Position numbers and translations under genes: made by a program. From Salvelinus alpinus (Eukaryota > Chordata > Actinopteri > Salmoniformes > Salmonidae), in the NCBI RefSeq assembly GCF_045679555.1, contig NW_027256079.1, positions 1-64,000 of the forward strand: a stretch of 64,000 bases of DNA, in the 5' to 3' direction. The notes beneath the pieces are model-generated. The model had not been told where the DNA came from and did not search any database. It worked only from the letters and a program-made list of their open reading frames with translations. Positions 1 to 9,780 of this stretch are shown here, piece after piece (within the stretch, counting starts at the first letter, position 1; every line of letters starts with the position of its first letter).

Positions 1-17
1 AGAGTGCAATGGCTGAG
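1..17 (-). pseudogene. possible U1 snRNA fragment at the window edge
   Basis: The first 17 bases are identical to the stem-loop II region of the U1 genes further right (for example 26867-26883), including the complement of the U1A-binding AUUGCAC. Similarity stops at base 18. Seen directly: the exact match. Inferred: a truncated U1 piece, or the edge of another U1/5S copy lying left of the window. A chance match of this length to such a short target is unlikely but not excluded. Confidence 0.45.
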
Positions 18-282
18 GGTCACTCTGACATCTGTCGAGTTGAAATATCCGCTCTCCAGGTGAAATTTCATCTCTGGTGCAGATGTGCCCAACTGCTGTC
101 TAGGTGTTGACCCAGGGGGCCCGTTTAGAACCTTTTTAGGACATTTCGAGATGACAGATGTTTGTATTTGGTCCAATAATGTACCTGTGAGTTGAAATTT
201 TTATCATTTTTGCATTTTTGACAAAATTAGACTCCTTTAAAGTGCCATGTTTTTCGCTCAGGTAGGGTATCAGCCTCAGCTA

Positions 283-540
283 TTTAAAAACACTTTTTCA
301 ACATTTCGAGATCGCAGTGTGTTCAGTTTGATCATTTCGAAGACAGCTGCATCTTCATTTCATTTATTTTAATCATTTTTTTTTTTTTTTTCATTTTGAT
401 CATAAAAATTTCCTCTGGCTGTTAACCTCAACTCCAGAGGTGATCAAGGTGAGGGATCAGCCTGGATTATTTTAAAACACTTTTTCAACATTTCAAGATA
501 GCAGTTAGTTTAGTTTGGTGTAAATAAATATAGCTGCATC
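283..540. repeat. diverged foldback-repeat arms
   Basis: Two single arms of the family that forms the tandem palindromes to the right. Each begins with ACACTTTTTCAACATTTC and continues through a G-CAGTTAGTT/CAGTGTGTT block and AGCTGCATCTT. One lies at about 289-380 and one at about 473-560. The first is more diverged (CGAG instead of CAAG). A still weaker copy may lie at about 135-180. No coding capacity is seen. Confidence 0.6.
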
Positions 541-1530
541 TTTATTTTACTCATTTTCAAAAATATTTTTTTTACCAAAAATATGTGAAAATTAATGAAA
601 TAAAGTTGCAGCTGTCTTTATTTACATCAAACAGAACTCACTGCTATCTTGAAATGTTGAAAAAGTGTTTATAAATAGGCATCCTATTTAAAATAGGCAT
701 TTGCAAATTAGTTGAAAGGCTAAGGGAATCATCTCCAACCTCCTCTCAGGAGATGAATCCCTTAGCCTTTCAACTAATTTGCAAATGATAGGATGCTTAT
801 TTAAAAACACTTTTTCAACATTTCAAGATAGCAGTTAGTTCAGTTTGGTGTAAATAAAGACAGCTGCAACTTTATTTTGTTCATTTTCACATGTTTTTTT
901 TTAACCCAAAATATGTGAAAATTAATTAAATAAAGTTGCAGCTGTCTTTATTTACATCAAACAGAACTCACTGCTATCTTGAAATGTTGAAAAAGTGTTT
1001 TTAAATAGGCATCCTATTTAAAATAGACATTTGCAAATTAGTTGAAAGGCTAAGGGAATCATCTCCAACCTCCTCTCAGGAGATGAATCCCTTAGCCTTT
1101 CAACTAATTTGCAAATGATAGGATGCTTATTTAAAAACACTTTTTCAACATTTCAAGATAGCAGTTAGTTCAGTTTGGTGTAAATAAAGACAGCTGCAAC
1201 TTTATTTTGTTCATTTTCACATGTTTTTTTTTAACCCAAAATATGTGAAAATTAATTAAATAAAGTTGCAGCTGTCTTTATTTACATCAAACATAACTCA
1301 CTGCTATCTTGAAATGTTGAAAAAGTGTTTTTAAATAGGCATCCTATTTAAAATAGGCGTTTGCAAATTAGTTGAAAGGCTAAGGGAATCATCTCCAACC
1401 TCCTCTCAGGAGATGAATCCCTTAGCCTTTCAACTAATTTGTAAATGATAGGATGCTTATTTAAAAACACTTTTTCAACATTTCAAGATAGCAGTTAGTT
1501 TGTTTTGAGCATATCAAAGACAGCTGCAAT
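541..1530. repeat. tandem 330-bp palindromic (foldback) units, three copies
   Basis: The string TAAGGGAATCATCTCC recurs at 721, 1051 and 1381, so the period is 330 bp. Each unit consists of alternating inverted repeats with centres about 165 bp apart (near 740, 905, 1070, 1235 and 1400). One palindrome has arms AGTTGAAAGGCTAAGGG and CCCTTAGCCTTTCAACT around a short loop. The other has arms containing AGCTGCAACTTTATTT and AAATAAAGTTGCAGCT. The three units differ at only a few bases, so the amplification is recent. The structure fits a foldback, MITE-like element with no transposase of its own. I cannot name the family. Confidence 0.8.
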
Positions 1531-1752
1531 TTTATTTTATTTATATATATTTTTTTCCAGACAGAAATATTCTAAGTCCACACAGAAGTTCACACTCAAC
1601 TTTGTTGAGCCATGCGCCTGGTGATTGAACAGGTTACCAGGTGTATTTTTGAATATGGTTCTAAATGGCTTCATTGGGGTTGCTGGAGTCCATTGCTTGC
1701 TAAGGGGGAACCCCCCACCTGGGTTCAGCCGACTGGGGCGCACTCTCTGTCA

Positions 1753-1944
1753 ACATTTTCAACATTTCAAGACAGCAGTTTATTAAGTCTGATGCATATT
1801 TATTTTATTAATTTTCACACATTTTTCTCCCCCTCTCTAGTTTGTGCAATGACAGAGAAGTGGGACTCTGTCGTTTTTCTGAAAAGAACTCTAATTGATC
1901 TTGGGTTCAGCCACCAGGGGGCACCCAACCCCTTTGAAAGTTAA
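1753..1944. repeat. foldback arm plus direct repeat, copy 1
   Basis: It starts with a diverged foldback arm (CAACATTTCAAGACAGCAG) and runs into about 155 bp, 1790-1944, that recurs at 2409-2564. The shared part holds a pyrimidine tract ending CTCTAG, then GTGCAATGACAGAG and CCACCAGGGGGCACC. It looks a little like an acceptor plus exon, but the open frame is only about 30 codons in the repeat and is not recognisable. Confidence 0.6.
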
Positions 1945-2408
1945 TGTAAGACACTTCTTGTTGTCAAGGGAAACTACAATTAAACACATTTCCTCACTGG
2001 GACACCATTTTACATAATCCTGAGTTTCAAGCCTTTATGTTACAAAATTATTGATTTACAGTGGGTTGAATACAGTGTTTTGCTAATTTAAAAAAATTGT
2101 GCCTGGTAACCAAAAATAATACCAGGTAAAAGGATGGATCAGGACATACATTTTTTAAAACCTCCATAAATCCCTCAGGCCGGCCCCCATTGACTTGGGG
2201 CCGTAGTATGGTGTTCCCATAGTGGGCATGTATGTCTGTATGCCCCCTAAAAAGCATTTAAGACACTTTTGAAAATCGTGCCTGGTAACACAAAAACAAA
2301 ACCAGGTGCACTCTGTCACTTTTTCGACCAATTGCCGAAATATTCAAATAATGATTAAAAATACTTCCCGATGGGCTAAATGTCCCACATTTTAAAGGAT
2401 TATCTGTA
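1945..2408. other. no gene seen; AT-rich spacer with short GCCTGGTAAC motifs
   Basis: No recognisable gene. A short motif GTGCCTGGTAAC followed by an A-rich stretch and ACCAGGT appears twice (about 2099-2128 and 2278-2308). A related GCCTGGTGATT...ACCAGGTG lies at about 1616-1643. These are small inverted repeats (CCTGGT/ACCAGG) of unknown origin. Confidence 0.4.
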
Positions 2409-2564
2409 TTGATGTATATTTATTTTATTAATTTTCACACATTTTTCCCCCTCTCTAGTTTGTGCAATGACAGAGAAGTGGGACTCTGTCATTTTTCTGA
2501 CAAGATCTCTCATTGATCTCGGGTTCAGCCACCAGGGGGCACCAACCCTCTTTGAAAAGTTAAT
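2409..2564. repeat. direct repeat, copy 2
   Basis: Second copy of the block at 1790-1944, with the same order of motifs (TTTATTTTATTAATTTTC, CCCCTCTCTAG, GTGCAATGACAGAG, CACCAGGGGGCACC) and about a dozen substitutions. It is followed at about 2583-2650 by a diverged piece of the foldback unit (CTCAGGAGATGA, TTAGCCTTTCAA). The two together suggest one composite repeat copied twice. Confidence 0.65.
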
Positions 2565-2825
2565 GTGAATAGTTACCACTTCTCAGGAGATGATAGACTT
2601 AGCCTTTCAAATGTTTTGTAATGATGGGATGGCTATTGAATAGAACTTTAAAACCTGGTTTTCTTGTATGTACCAGTTCATGAAATCACACATTTGACAT
2701 TTAGGAAACGTGACTTTTTTAACCCCTCCAAACAGAACCTATGACCCAAATGTAAGGCACTCCGGTTGTCACAAGAAGCTACAATTATATTATGAAATAG
2801 ATACTCTCTCTCTCTCTTTCTCTCT

Positions 2826-3153
2826 CAATTCAATTCAATGGGATTTATTGGCATGGGAAACATGTTTAAACATTGCCAAAGCAAGTGAGGTAGATAACAC
2901 TACAACAGTGACATAAACAATAAAAATTAACAGTAAACACATAACACATACAGAAGTTTCAAAACAATAAAGACATTACAAATGTCATATTATATATATA
3001 TACAGTGTTGTACAAATGGTTAGAGTACAAAAGGGAAAATAAATAAGCATAAATATGGGTTGTATTTACAATGGTGTTTGTTCTTCACTGGTTGCCCTTT
3101 TCTTGTGGCAACAAGTCACAATCTTGCTGCTGTGATGGCACACTGTGGAATTT
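2826..3153 (-). mobile_element. LINE (non-LTR retrotransposon) 3' end fragment
   Basis: On the minus strand this reads as the last codons of a fish LINE open frame, a stop at 3066-3068, a 3' untranslated region with AATAAA-type motifs, and a terminal (AATTG)n-like tail at 2826-2840. The final residues before the stop read ...CHKKRATSEEQTPL. This matches the C-terminus of a LINE family I remember as abundant in salmonid genomes; I do not assign it to a clade. A one-base loss just upstream (in AAGATTGTGAC) shifts the frame, so the copy is dead. Only the 3' end is present. Confidence 0.8.
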
Positions 3154-3192
3154 CAGTGCACAATTTCAGTGCACAGAATTTCAGAGCACAAT

Positions 3193-3253
3193 GACCAGCT
3201 TGCTTAGGGGACTCTTCTCCAGGTTCATCTCTCTGTAGGTGATGGCTTTGTTA
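3193..3253 (-). mobile_element. LINE internal fragment
   Basis: A 61-bp piece (CCAGCTTGCTTAGGGGACTC...GGCTTTGTTA) that belongs to the coding part of the same LINE as 2826-3153, further upstream in that element. It is found again at 4859, 6527 and 7631. In the last place it is still joined to adjoining LINE sequence, which shows its origin. Confidence 0.65.
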
Positions 3254-4762
3254 ATGGCCCATACCCTCTCCATCACCAATCAGCCCTGCCATTGTTTGTA
3301 TTCATACTGTTTTGTAAAGAATGGCTTCTGGCCTGTTAGGTTGTATTCCACTGGAAAAGTGATTACAGTTTTTCTCAGTCATTTTGGTGCCAGTCTTAGA
3401 TCAAAAGTGCAATTCTTAATACTACTTGTACAAATTCCAAATCATCTAGTCACTAGATCAGTCACTAGTCACTCATTAAAGCAATTTCTTATTCCTTTGA
3501 ACAAATTGCAATTGATCATGTACAAGTGTCAGCTTTTGTCCACATTATCAATTGCTCATGTCATGTTGATCAAAATATAGTAGAAGGCTCTCTGTTGAAT
3601 AGTCTTACCCATCAAAACATCTAGGCATTAGCCATTACATGCAAAATTGTTTAACTATTTGTCATAAACTGTCAAGCATAGTTTTACACATTTCTATAAG
3701 ACCTTATGTACAAAAAACGTGAATTGATGAATCGTGCAGGTGAAATTGACCCTCACTCATGAAGGAATGAAGTTTTGATTTACATAGCCTGCAATTGTGA
3801 AAATCACTGCATTCAAACCTGTGTAGATCAGTCAATTTTTAACATACAGACTTAAAACTAAGGATTCTGTAACAGCATACTCCATTCAAGATATGTGTTT
3901 ACTGTGACAACCAGAAGTGCCTTAAGAGGGTGTCATAGATGCTGTTTTGAAGGGTTAAAAGGTCAGAACTTTTCAAAACTTCATATATGTGATTAGACAA
4001 CTCTCGTGAACTGTAAATCAGTCATTTCTCCCTACAGATGTCAAAGAAAAGCTCTCACACACACACTCAGCAGGGATGGAGTGAAAAAGTACGGTGCTTA
4101 AAGACACACAAAGCCTGCAATGGCATTACTATTATCTCCAGGCCGTGCCGAGTTCAACGAGATGCCCCGCTTGACCGTAGCTCACTCGGTCTGAGCGCAG
4201 CGACAGTGACAACAAGACGGACCCAAATGACCCTTTGACCTCAATGTCAATTGTATTTGCTTTTGGGAGACAGAGAGAGAACCTTTACGGGTAGAAGCAC
4301 AATTTGACCTCAGGAATGTTCATAAGGTCCTCCCGATCTGTGCAAGCCTGACATTGACCGTGTGGCATTAACCCTAAACATGGAAATTAACCCTGAATGG
4401 AAAAAAGAATGACAAAACGTATTGTGTATGTGAGTGTAGGCCTTAATGTACCATGCACACATCTCTCCCTCTGGTGGGAATATGGTCGTTCACTTTGGGC
4501 CAAAGTAGTCCAAAAAATAAGTTAAAAGAAGGTGTTTACATCAAACAGTTTACAATGACATGTGGCCCCATTGGAATACATTGACTGCTCCTCTAAATTC
4601 AACCTGAAGCCTATGTTGATTATGAATGCCTCATGAACCTGTCTTCAATGACAATCCATCAGACCACTATGAGGTCTACCTGTGTCGATTCTAAGCTTCC
4701 TGAGGTCTCAAGCATCCTTTGGTATTTGTCTCAAAAACTAGTCTTGCTACCTGAGAAGAGAG

Positions 4763-4822
4763 CGTGCACCCCAAACAGCACCCTATTCCCTATATAGTGC
4801 ACCACTTTTGACCAGGGTCAGT
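4763..4822. repeat. salmonid dispersed repeat fragment
   Basis: Contains CACCCTATTCCCTATATAGT followed by GCACCACTTTTGACCAGGG. I recognise this from memory as a very frequent dispersed repeat of salmonid genomes. The identity of the parent element is not certain. Duplicated with the host segment at 6431-6490. Confidence 0.55.
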
Positions 4823-4829
4823 AGCTGGC

Positions 4830-6497
4830 TTTCAGTGCACATAATTTCAGAGCACAATAACCAGCTTGCTTAGGGGACTCTTCTCCAGGTTCATCTCTCT
4901 GTAGGTGATGGCTTTGTTAATGCCCCATACCCTCCCCATCACCAATCAGCCCTGCCATTGTTTGTATTCATACTGTTTTGTAAAGAATGGCTTCTGGCCT
5001 GTTAGGTTGTATTCCACTGGGAAAGTGATTACAGTTTTTCTCAGTCATTTTGGTGGATTTCTTAGATCAAACGTGCAATTCTTGATACTACTTGTACAAA
5101 TTCCAAATGATCTAGTCACTTGTGCACATCATTAAAGCAATTTCTTATTCCTTTGAACAAATTGCAATTGACAATGTACAAGTGTCAGCTTTTTTCCACA
5201 TTATCAATTGCTCATGTCATGTTGATCAAAATATAGTAGATGGCTCTCTGTTGAATAGTCTTACCCCTCAAAACATCTAGGCAATAGTTCCTTGCATAAG
5301 CCATTACATGCAAAATTGTTTAACTATTTGTCATAAACTGTCAAGCATATTTTTACACATTTCTATTAGACCTTTTGTACAAAAACGTGAATTGATGAAT
5401 CGTGCAGGTGAAATTGACCCTCACTCATGAAGGAATGAAGTTTTGATTTACATAGCCTGCAATTGTGAAAATCACTGCATTCAAACCTGTGTAGATCAGT
5501 CAATTTTTAACATACAGACTTAAAACTAAGGATTCTGTAACAGCATACTCCATTCAAGATATGTGTTTACTGTGACAACCAGAAGTGCCTTAAGAGGGTG
5601 TCATAGATGCTGTTTTGAAGGGTTAAAAGGTCAGAACTTTTCAAAACTTCATATATGTGATTAGACAACTCTCGTGAACTGTAAATCAGTCATTTCTCCC
5701 TACAGATGTCAAAGAAAAGCTCTCACACACACACTCAGCAGGGATGGAGTGAAAAAGTACGGTGCTTAAAGACACACAAAGCCTGCAATGGCATTACTAT
5801 TATCTCCAGGCCGTGCCGAGTTCAACGAGATGCCCCGCTTGACCGTAGCTCACTCGGTCTGAGCGCAGCGACAGTGACAACAAGATGGACCCAAATGACC
5901 CATTGACCTCAATGTCAATTGTATTTGCTTTTGGGAGACAGAGAGAGAACCTTTACGGGTAGAAGCACAATTTGACCTCAGGAATGTTCATAAGGTCCTC
6001 CCGATCTGTGCAAGCCTGACATTGACCGTGTGGCATTAACCCTAAACATGGAAATTAACCCTGAATGGAAAAAAGAATGACAAAACGTATTGTGTATGTG
6101 AGTGTAGGCCTTAATGTACCATGCACACATCTCTCCCTCTGGTGGGAATATGGTCGTTCACTTTGGGCCAAAGTAGTCCAAAAAATAAGTTAAAAGAAGG
6201 TGTTTACATCAAACAGTTTACAATGACATGTGGCCCCATTGGAATACATTGACTGCTCCTCTAAATTCAACCTGAAGCCTATGTTGATTATGAATGCCTC
6301 ATGAACCTGTCTTCAATGACAATCCATCAGACCACTATGAGGTCTACCTGTGTCGATTCTAAGCTTCCTGAGGTCTCAAGCATCCTTTGGTATTTGTCTC
6401 AAAAACTAGTCTTGCTACCTGAGAAGAGAGCGTGCACCCCAAACAGCACCCTATTCCCTATATAGTGCACCACTTTTGACCAGGGTCAGTAGCTGGC
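4830..6497. repeat. 1.67-kb duplicated segment, copy 2
   Basis: 1,668 bp, homologous end to end with 3164-4829. It has its own LINE piece (4859-4919) and the same unassigned 66-codon open frame at 5706-5906, which differs from copy 1 by two residues near its end. The segment near 5045-5110 (GGTGGATTTCTTAGATC) differs from copies 1 and 3, which share GGTGCCAGTCTTAGATC. Confidence 0.85.
6431..6490. repeat. salmonid dispersed repeat fragment, duplicate
   Basis: The copy of the 4763-4822 fragment carried along in duplicated segment 2. It is identical in the part read. Confidence 0.5.
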
Positions 6498-7130
6498 TTT
6501 CAGTGCACATAATTTCAGAGCACAATGACCAGCTTGCTTAGGGGACTCTTCTCCAGGTTCATCTCTCTGTAGGTGATGGCTTTGTTAATGGCCCATACCC
6601 TCTCCATCACCAATCAGCCCTGCCATTGTTTGTATTCATACTGTTTTGTAAAGAATGGCTTCTTGTCTGTTAGGTTGTATTCCACTGGGAAAGTGATTAC
6701 AGTTTTTCTCAGTCATTTTGGTGCCAGTCTTAGATCAAAAGTGCAATTCTTGATACTACTTGTACAAACTCCAAATCTTCTAGTCACATGTGCACATCAT
6801 TAAAGCAATTTCTTATTCCTTTGAACAAATTGCAATTGACAATGTACAAGTGTCAGCTTTTGTCCACATTATCAATTGCTCATGTCATGTTGATCAAAAT
6901 ATAGTAGAAGGCTCTCTGTTGAATAGTCTTACCCATCAAAACATCTAGGCATTAGCCATTACATGCAAAATTGTTTAACTATTTGTCATAAACTGTCAAG
7001 CATAGTTTTACACATTTCTATAAGACCTTATGTACAAAAAACGTGAATTGATGAATCGTGCAGGTGAAATTGACCCTCACTCATGAAGGAATGAATTTTT
7101 GATATACATAGCCTGCAATTGTGAAATTCT
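6498..7130. repeat. 1.67-kb duplicated segment, copy 3, truncated
   Basis: Homologous to the first ~635 bp of copies 1 and 2, then breaks off after GCCTGCAATTGTGAAA, where the others continue ATCACTGC. It resembles copy 1 more than copy 2 in its first half. The break leads into unrelated sequence, so copy 3 was cut by a deletion or an insertion. Confidence 0.85.
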
Positions 7131-7292
7131 GCTTTCTAATTTAGCAGTTTGGAAAAACTATCTCAAAAGGTCACTAACTCAAACATAGAACGCCCATCCC
7201 AAATGGTTCCCAAGGTCATTGTTCTGTTAAAGGTCAGAGGCTCATCATCAGGGTGATTCATTTCACACCTCTGAGTGGGGTTTTTAGGGAGG
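7131..7292. other. no gene seen; unique linker
   Basis: About 160 bp that does not repeat elsewhere in the window. It holds CATCCCAAATGG, reminiscent of a salmonid dispersed repeat, and nothing else I can name. Confidence 0.35.
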
Positions 7293-7350
7293 CAAAGTTA
7301 AGGACAAATTCTTATTTTCAATGATGGACTAGGAACAGTGGGTTAACTGT
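7293..7350 (-). mobile_element. HpaI-type salmonid SINE fragment
   Basis: Reads on the minus strand as GTTAACCCACTGTTCCTAG followed by CATTGAAAATAAGAATTTGT, the body/3' part of a SINE I recall as very common in salmonids and which carries the HpaI site GTTAAC. The tRNA-like head is missing; the fragment is cut where the CTGT run begins. Confidence 0.65.
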
Positions 7351-7355
7351 CTCTG

Positions 7356-7446
<91 letters not shown>

Positions 7447-7480
7447 ATCTCTCTCACATTCTCTCTCTCTCTCTTTCTCT
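7345..7480. repeat. (CTGT)n microsatellite with CT-rich tail
   Basis: Some 20 or more uninterrupted CTGT steps from about 7356 to 7441, followed by a degenerate CT/CTCTT stretch to about 7480. It lies between the SINE fragment and the LINE fragment. Open frames across it (polar repeats of SVCL or DRQT) are artefacts of the simple repeat. Confidence 0.95.
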
Positions 7481-7486
7481 ACGATT

Positions 7487-7691
7487 AGGTATTCTGCCAC
7501 TGTGTACTCAAAGTTTAGGGCCAAATATCATTCTAGTTTGCTCTGTTTTTTTGTTAATTCTTTCCAATGTGTCAAGTAATTATCTTTTTGTTTTCTCATG
7601 ATTTGGTTGGGGTGTGAGCAGAGCCCAAATGACCAGCTTGCTTAGGGGACTCTTCTCCAGGTTCATCTCTCTGTAGGTGATGGCTTTGTTA
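7487..7691 (-). mobile_element. LINE coding fragment
   Basis: The minus strand encodes ...ENKKIITYLTHWKELTK and then ALNFEYTVAEYL, near the C-terminus of the same LINE whose 3' end is at 2826-3153. It continues without a break into the 61-bp piece shared with 3193, 4859 and 6527. An internal part of the LINE is missing next to GGTGTGAGCAGAGCC compared with the form I remember. The CT-rich run replaces the downstream coding part. Confidence 0.75.
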
Positions 7692-7809
7692 ATGCCCCAT
7701 ACCCTCCCCATCACCAATCAGCCCTGCCATTGTTTGTATTCATACTGTTTTGTAAAGAATGGCTTCTGGCCTGTTAGGTTGTATTCCACTGGGAAAGTGA
7801 TTACAGTTT
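7692..7809. repeat. start of duplicated segment, copy 4 (short)
   Basis: A fourth copy of the sequence that follows the LINE piece in the 1.67-kb segments (CCCATACCCTCCCCATCACC to GTGATTACAGTTTT). It is cut at about 7809, exactly where the satellite begins in the middle of a monomer. Confidence 0.8.
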
Positions 7810-8086
7810 TAAATATCAAACAATCTCCAATTTTTACACAGATGGTCTGAAATTATAGCTCAAGTCACACTGAAACAGAGCATGTTTGTTACTTCACTGT
7901 CCCTGTCCGAATTATGGATCTATGCACCTCCAAAACTGACCTGTTTTCCCCAAAAAATCAAATCAGGTATTTTAACAAAATTGTCAGGGGATCTATAACA
8001 TTCTCAAATAATCTCCAATCTTTACACCAATGGTCTCAAATTATAGCTCAAGTCACACTGAAACATAGCATATGTGATACATCACT

Positions 8087-8462
8087 GTGAATGACCAAAT
8101 TAACAACTTATGGGCTCGTCAAACTGGCTCGTTTTGGCCGTACGGTCAACTCAGGCCTATTTTTCCGAAAATCCGGGATACATTTAAAAATATCAAACAA
8201 TCTCCAATTTTTACACAGATGGTCTCAAATTATAGCTCAAGTCACACTGAAACAGAGCATGTTTGTTACTTCACTGTCCCTGCCCGAATTATGGATCTAT
8301 GCACCTCCAAAACTGACCTGTTTTCCCAAAAAATCAAATCAGGTATTTGAACAAAATTGTCAGGGGATCTATAACATTCTCCAATAATCTCCAATCTTTA
8401 CACCAATGGTCTCAAATTATAGCTCAAGTCACACTGAAACATAGCATATGTGATACATCACT
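8087..8462. repeat. single satellite dimer before the higher-order block
   Basis: One a+b dimer, nearly identical to the first dimer of the 1,318-bp repeats (it shares GGCCGTACGG and the rare CTCCAATAATCTCC with 8463-8838). It looks like a one-dimer duplication at the left end of the ordered block. Confidence 0.8.
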
Positions 8463-9780
8463 GTGAATGACCAAATTAACAACTTATGGGCTCGTCAAAC
8501 TGGCTCGTTTTGGCCGTACGGTCAACTCAGGCCTATTTTTCCGAAAATCCGGGATACATTTAAAAATATCAAACAATCTCCAATTTTTACACAGATGGTC
8601 TCAAATTATAGCTCAAGTCACACTGAAACAGAGCATGTTTGTTACTTCACTGTCCCTGCCCGAATTATGGATCTATGCACCTCCAAAACTGACCTGTTTT
8701 CCCAAAAAATCAAATCAGGTATTTGAACAAAATTGTCAGGGGATCTATAACATTCTCCAATAATCTCCAATCTTTACACCAATGGTCTCAAATTATAGCT
8801 CAAGTCACACTGAAACAGAGCATGTTTGTTACTTCACTGTCCCTGTCCGAATTATGGATCTATGCACCTCCAAAACTGACCTGTTTTCCCAAAAAATCAA
8901 ATCAGGTATTTTAACAAAATTGTCAGGGGATCTATAACATTCTCAAATAATCTCCAATCTTTACACCAATGGTCTCAAATTATAGCTCAAGTCACACTGA
9001 AACATAGCATATGTGATACATCACTGTGAATGACCAAATTAAGGACTTATGGGCCCGTCAAACAGGCTCGTTTTGGCTGTACGGTCAACTCAGGCCTATT
9101 TTTCCGAAAATCCGGGATATATTTAAAATTATCAAACAATCTCCAATTTTTACACAGATGGTCTCATATTATAGCTCAAGTCACACTGAAACAGAGCATG
9201 TTTGTTACTTCACTGTCCCTGTCCGAATTATGGATCTATGCACATCCAAAACTGACCTGTTTTCCCAAAAAAGATCAATTCAGGTATTTTAACAAAATTG
9301 TCAGGGGATCTATAACATTCTCAAATAATCTCCAATCTTTACACCAATGGTCTCAAATTATAGCTCAATTCACACTGAAACATAGCATATGTGATACATC
9401 ACTGTGAATGACCAAATTAAGGACTTATGGGCCCTTCAAACTGGCTCGTTTTGGCTGTACGGTCAACTCAGGCCTATTTTTCCGAAAATACGGGATATAT
9501 TTAAAAATATCAAACAATCTCCAATTTTTACACAGATGGTCTGAAATTATAGCTCAAGTCACACTGAAACAGAGCATGTTTGTTACTTCACTGTCCCTGT
9601 CCGAATTATGGATCTATGCACCTCCAAAACTGACCTGTTTTCCCCAAAAAATCAAATCAGGTATTTTAACAAAATTGTCAGGGGATCTATAACATTCTCA
9701 AATAATCTCCAATCTTTACACCAATGGTCTCAAATTATAGCTCAAGTCACACTGAAACATAGCATATGTGATACATCACT
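8463..9780. repeat. 1,318-bp higher-order satellite repeat, copy 1
   Basis: Seven monomers in the order a-b-b-a-b-a-b. Spacing of the a starts is 563, 378 and 377 bp, so a second b is inserted after the first dimer. Type 1 markers are CGTCAAACAGGCTCG and AAGATCAATTCAGG. Confidence 0.9.

Larger units (their letters stand above)
3164..4829. repeat. 1.67-kb duplicated segment, copy 1
   Basis: It starts at TTTCAGTGCAC and ends just before the same string at 4830. Contents in order: a 60-bp LINE piece (3193-3253), an unidentified AT-rich stretch, a short GC-richer stretch near 4020-4240, and a salmonid-type dispersed repeat near 4763-4822. The first 550 bp differ from copy 2 at several sites and by small indels. 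From about 3700 onward copies 1 and 2 are almost identical, so that part was duplicated or converted recently. The open frame at 4038-4238 (66 codons) follows CTCCCTACAG, which resembles a splice acceptor, but its product is not recognisable and I do not call a gene. Confidence 0.85.

Noticed and set aside
3193-3580. Open frames starting MMALLM at 3239, 4905 and 6573
   Set aside because: They read antisense to the LINE piece and then through unidentified repeat DNA. The three copies differ by frame-changing indels.
7356-7441. CRISPR-like regular repeats
   Set aside because: A plain (CTGT)n microsatellite with no spacers; the window is clearly animal DNA.
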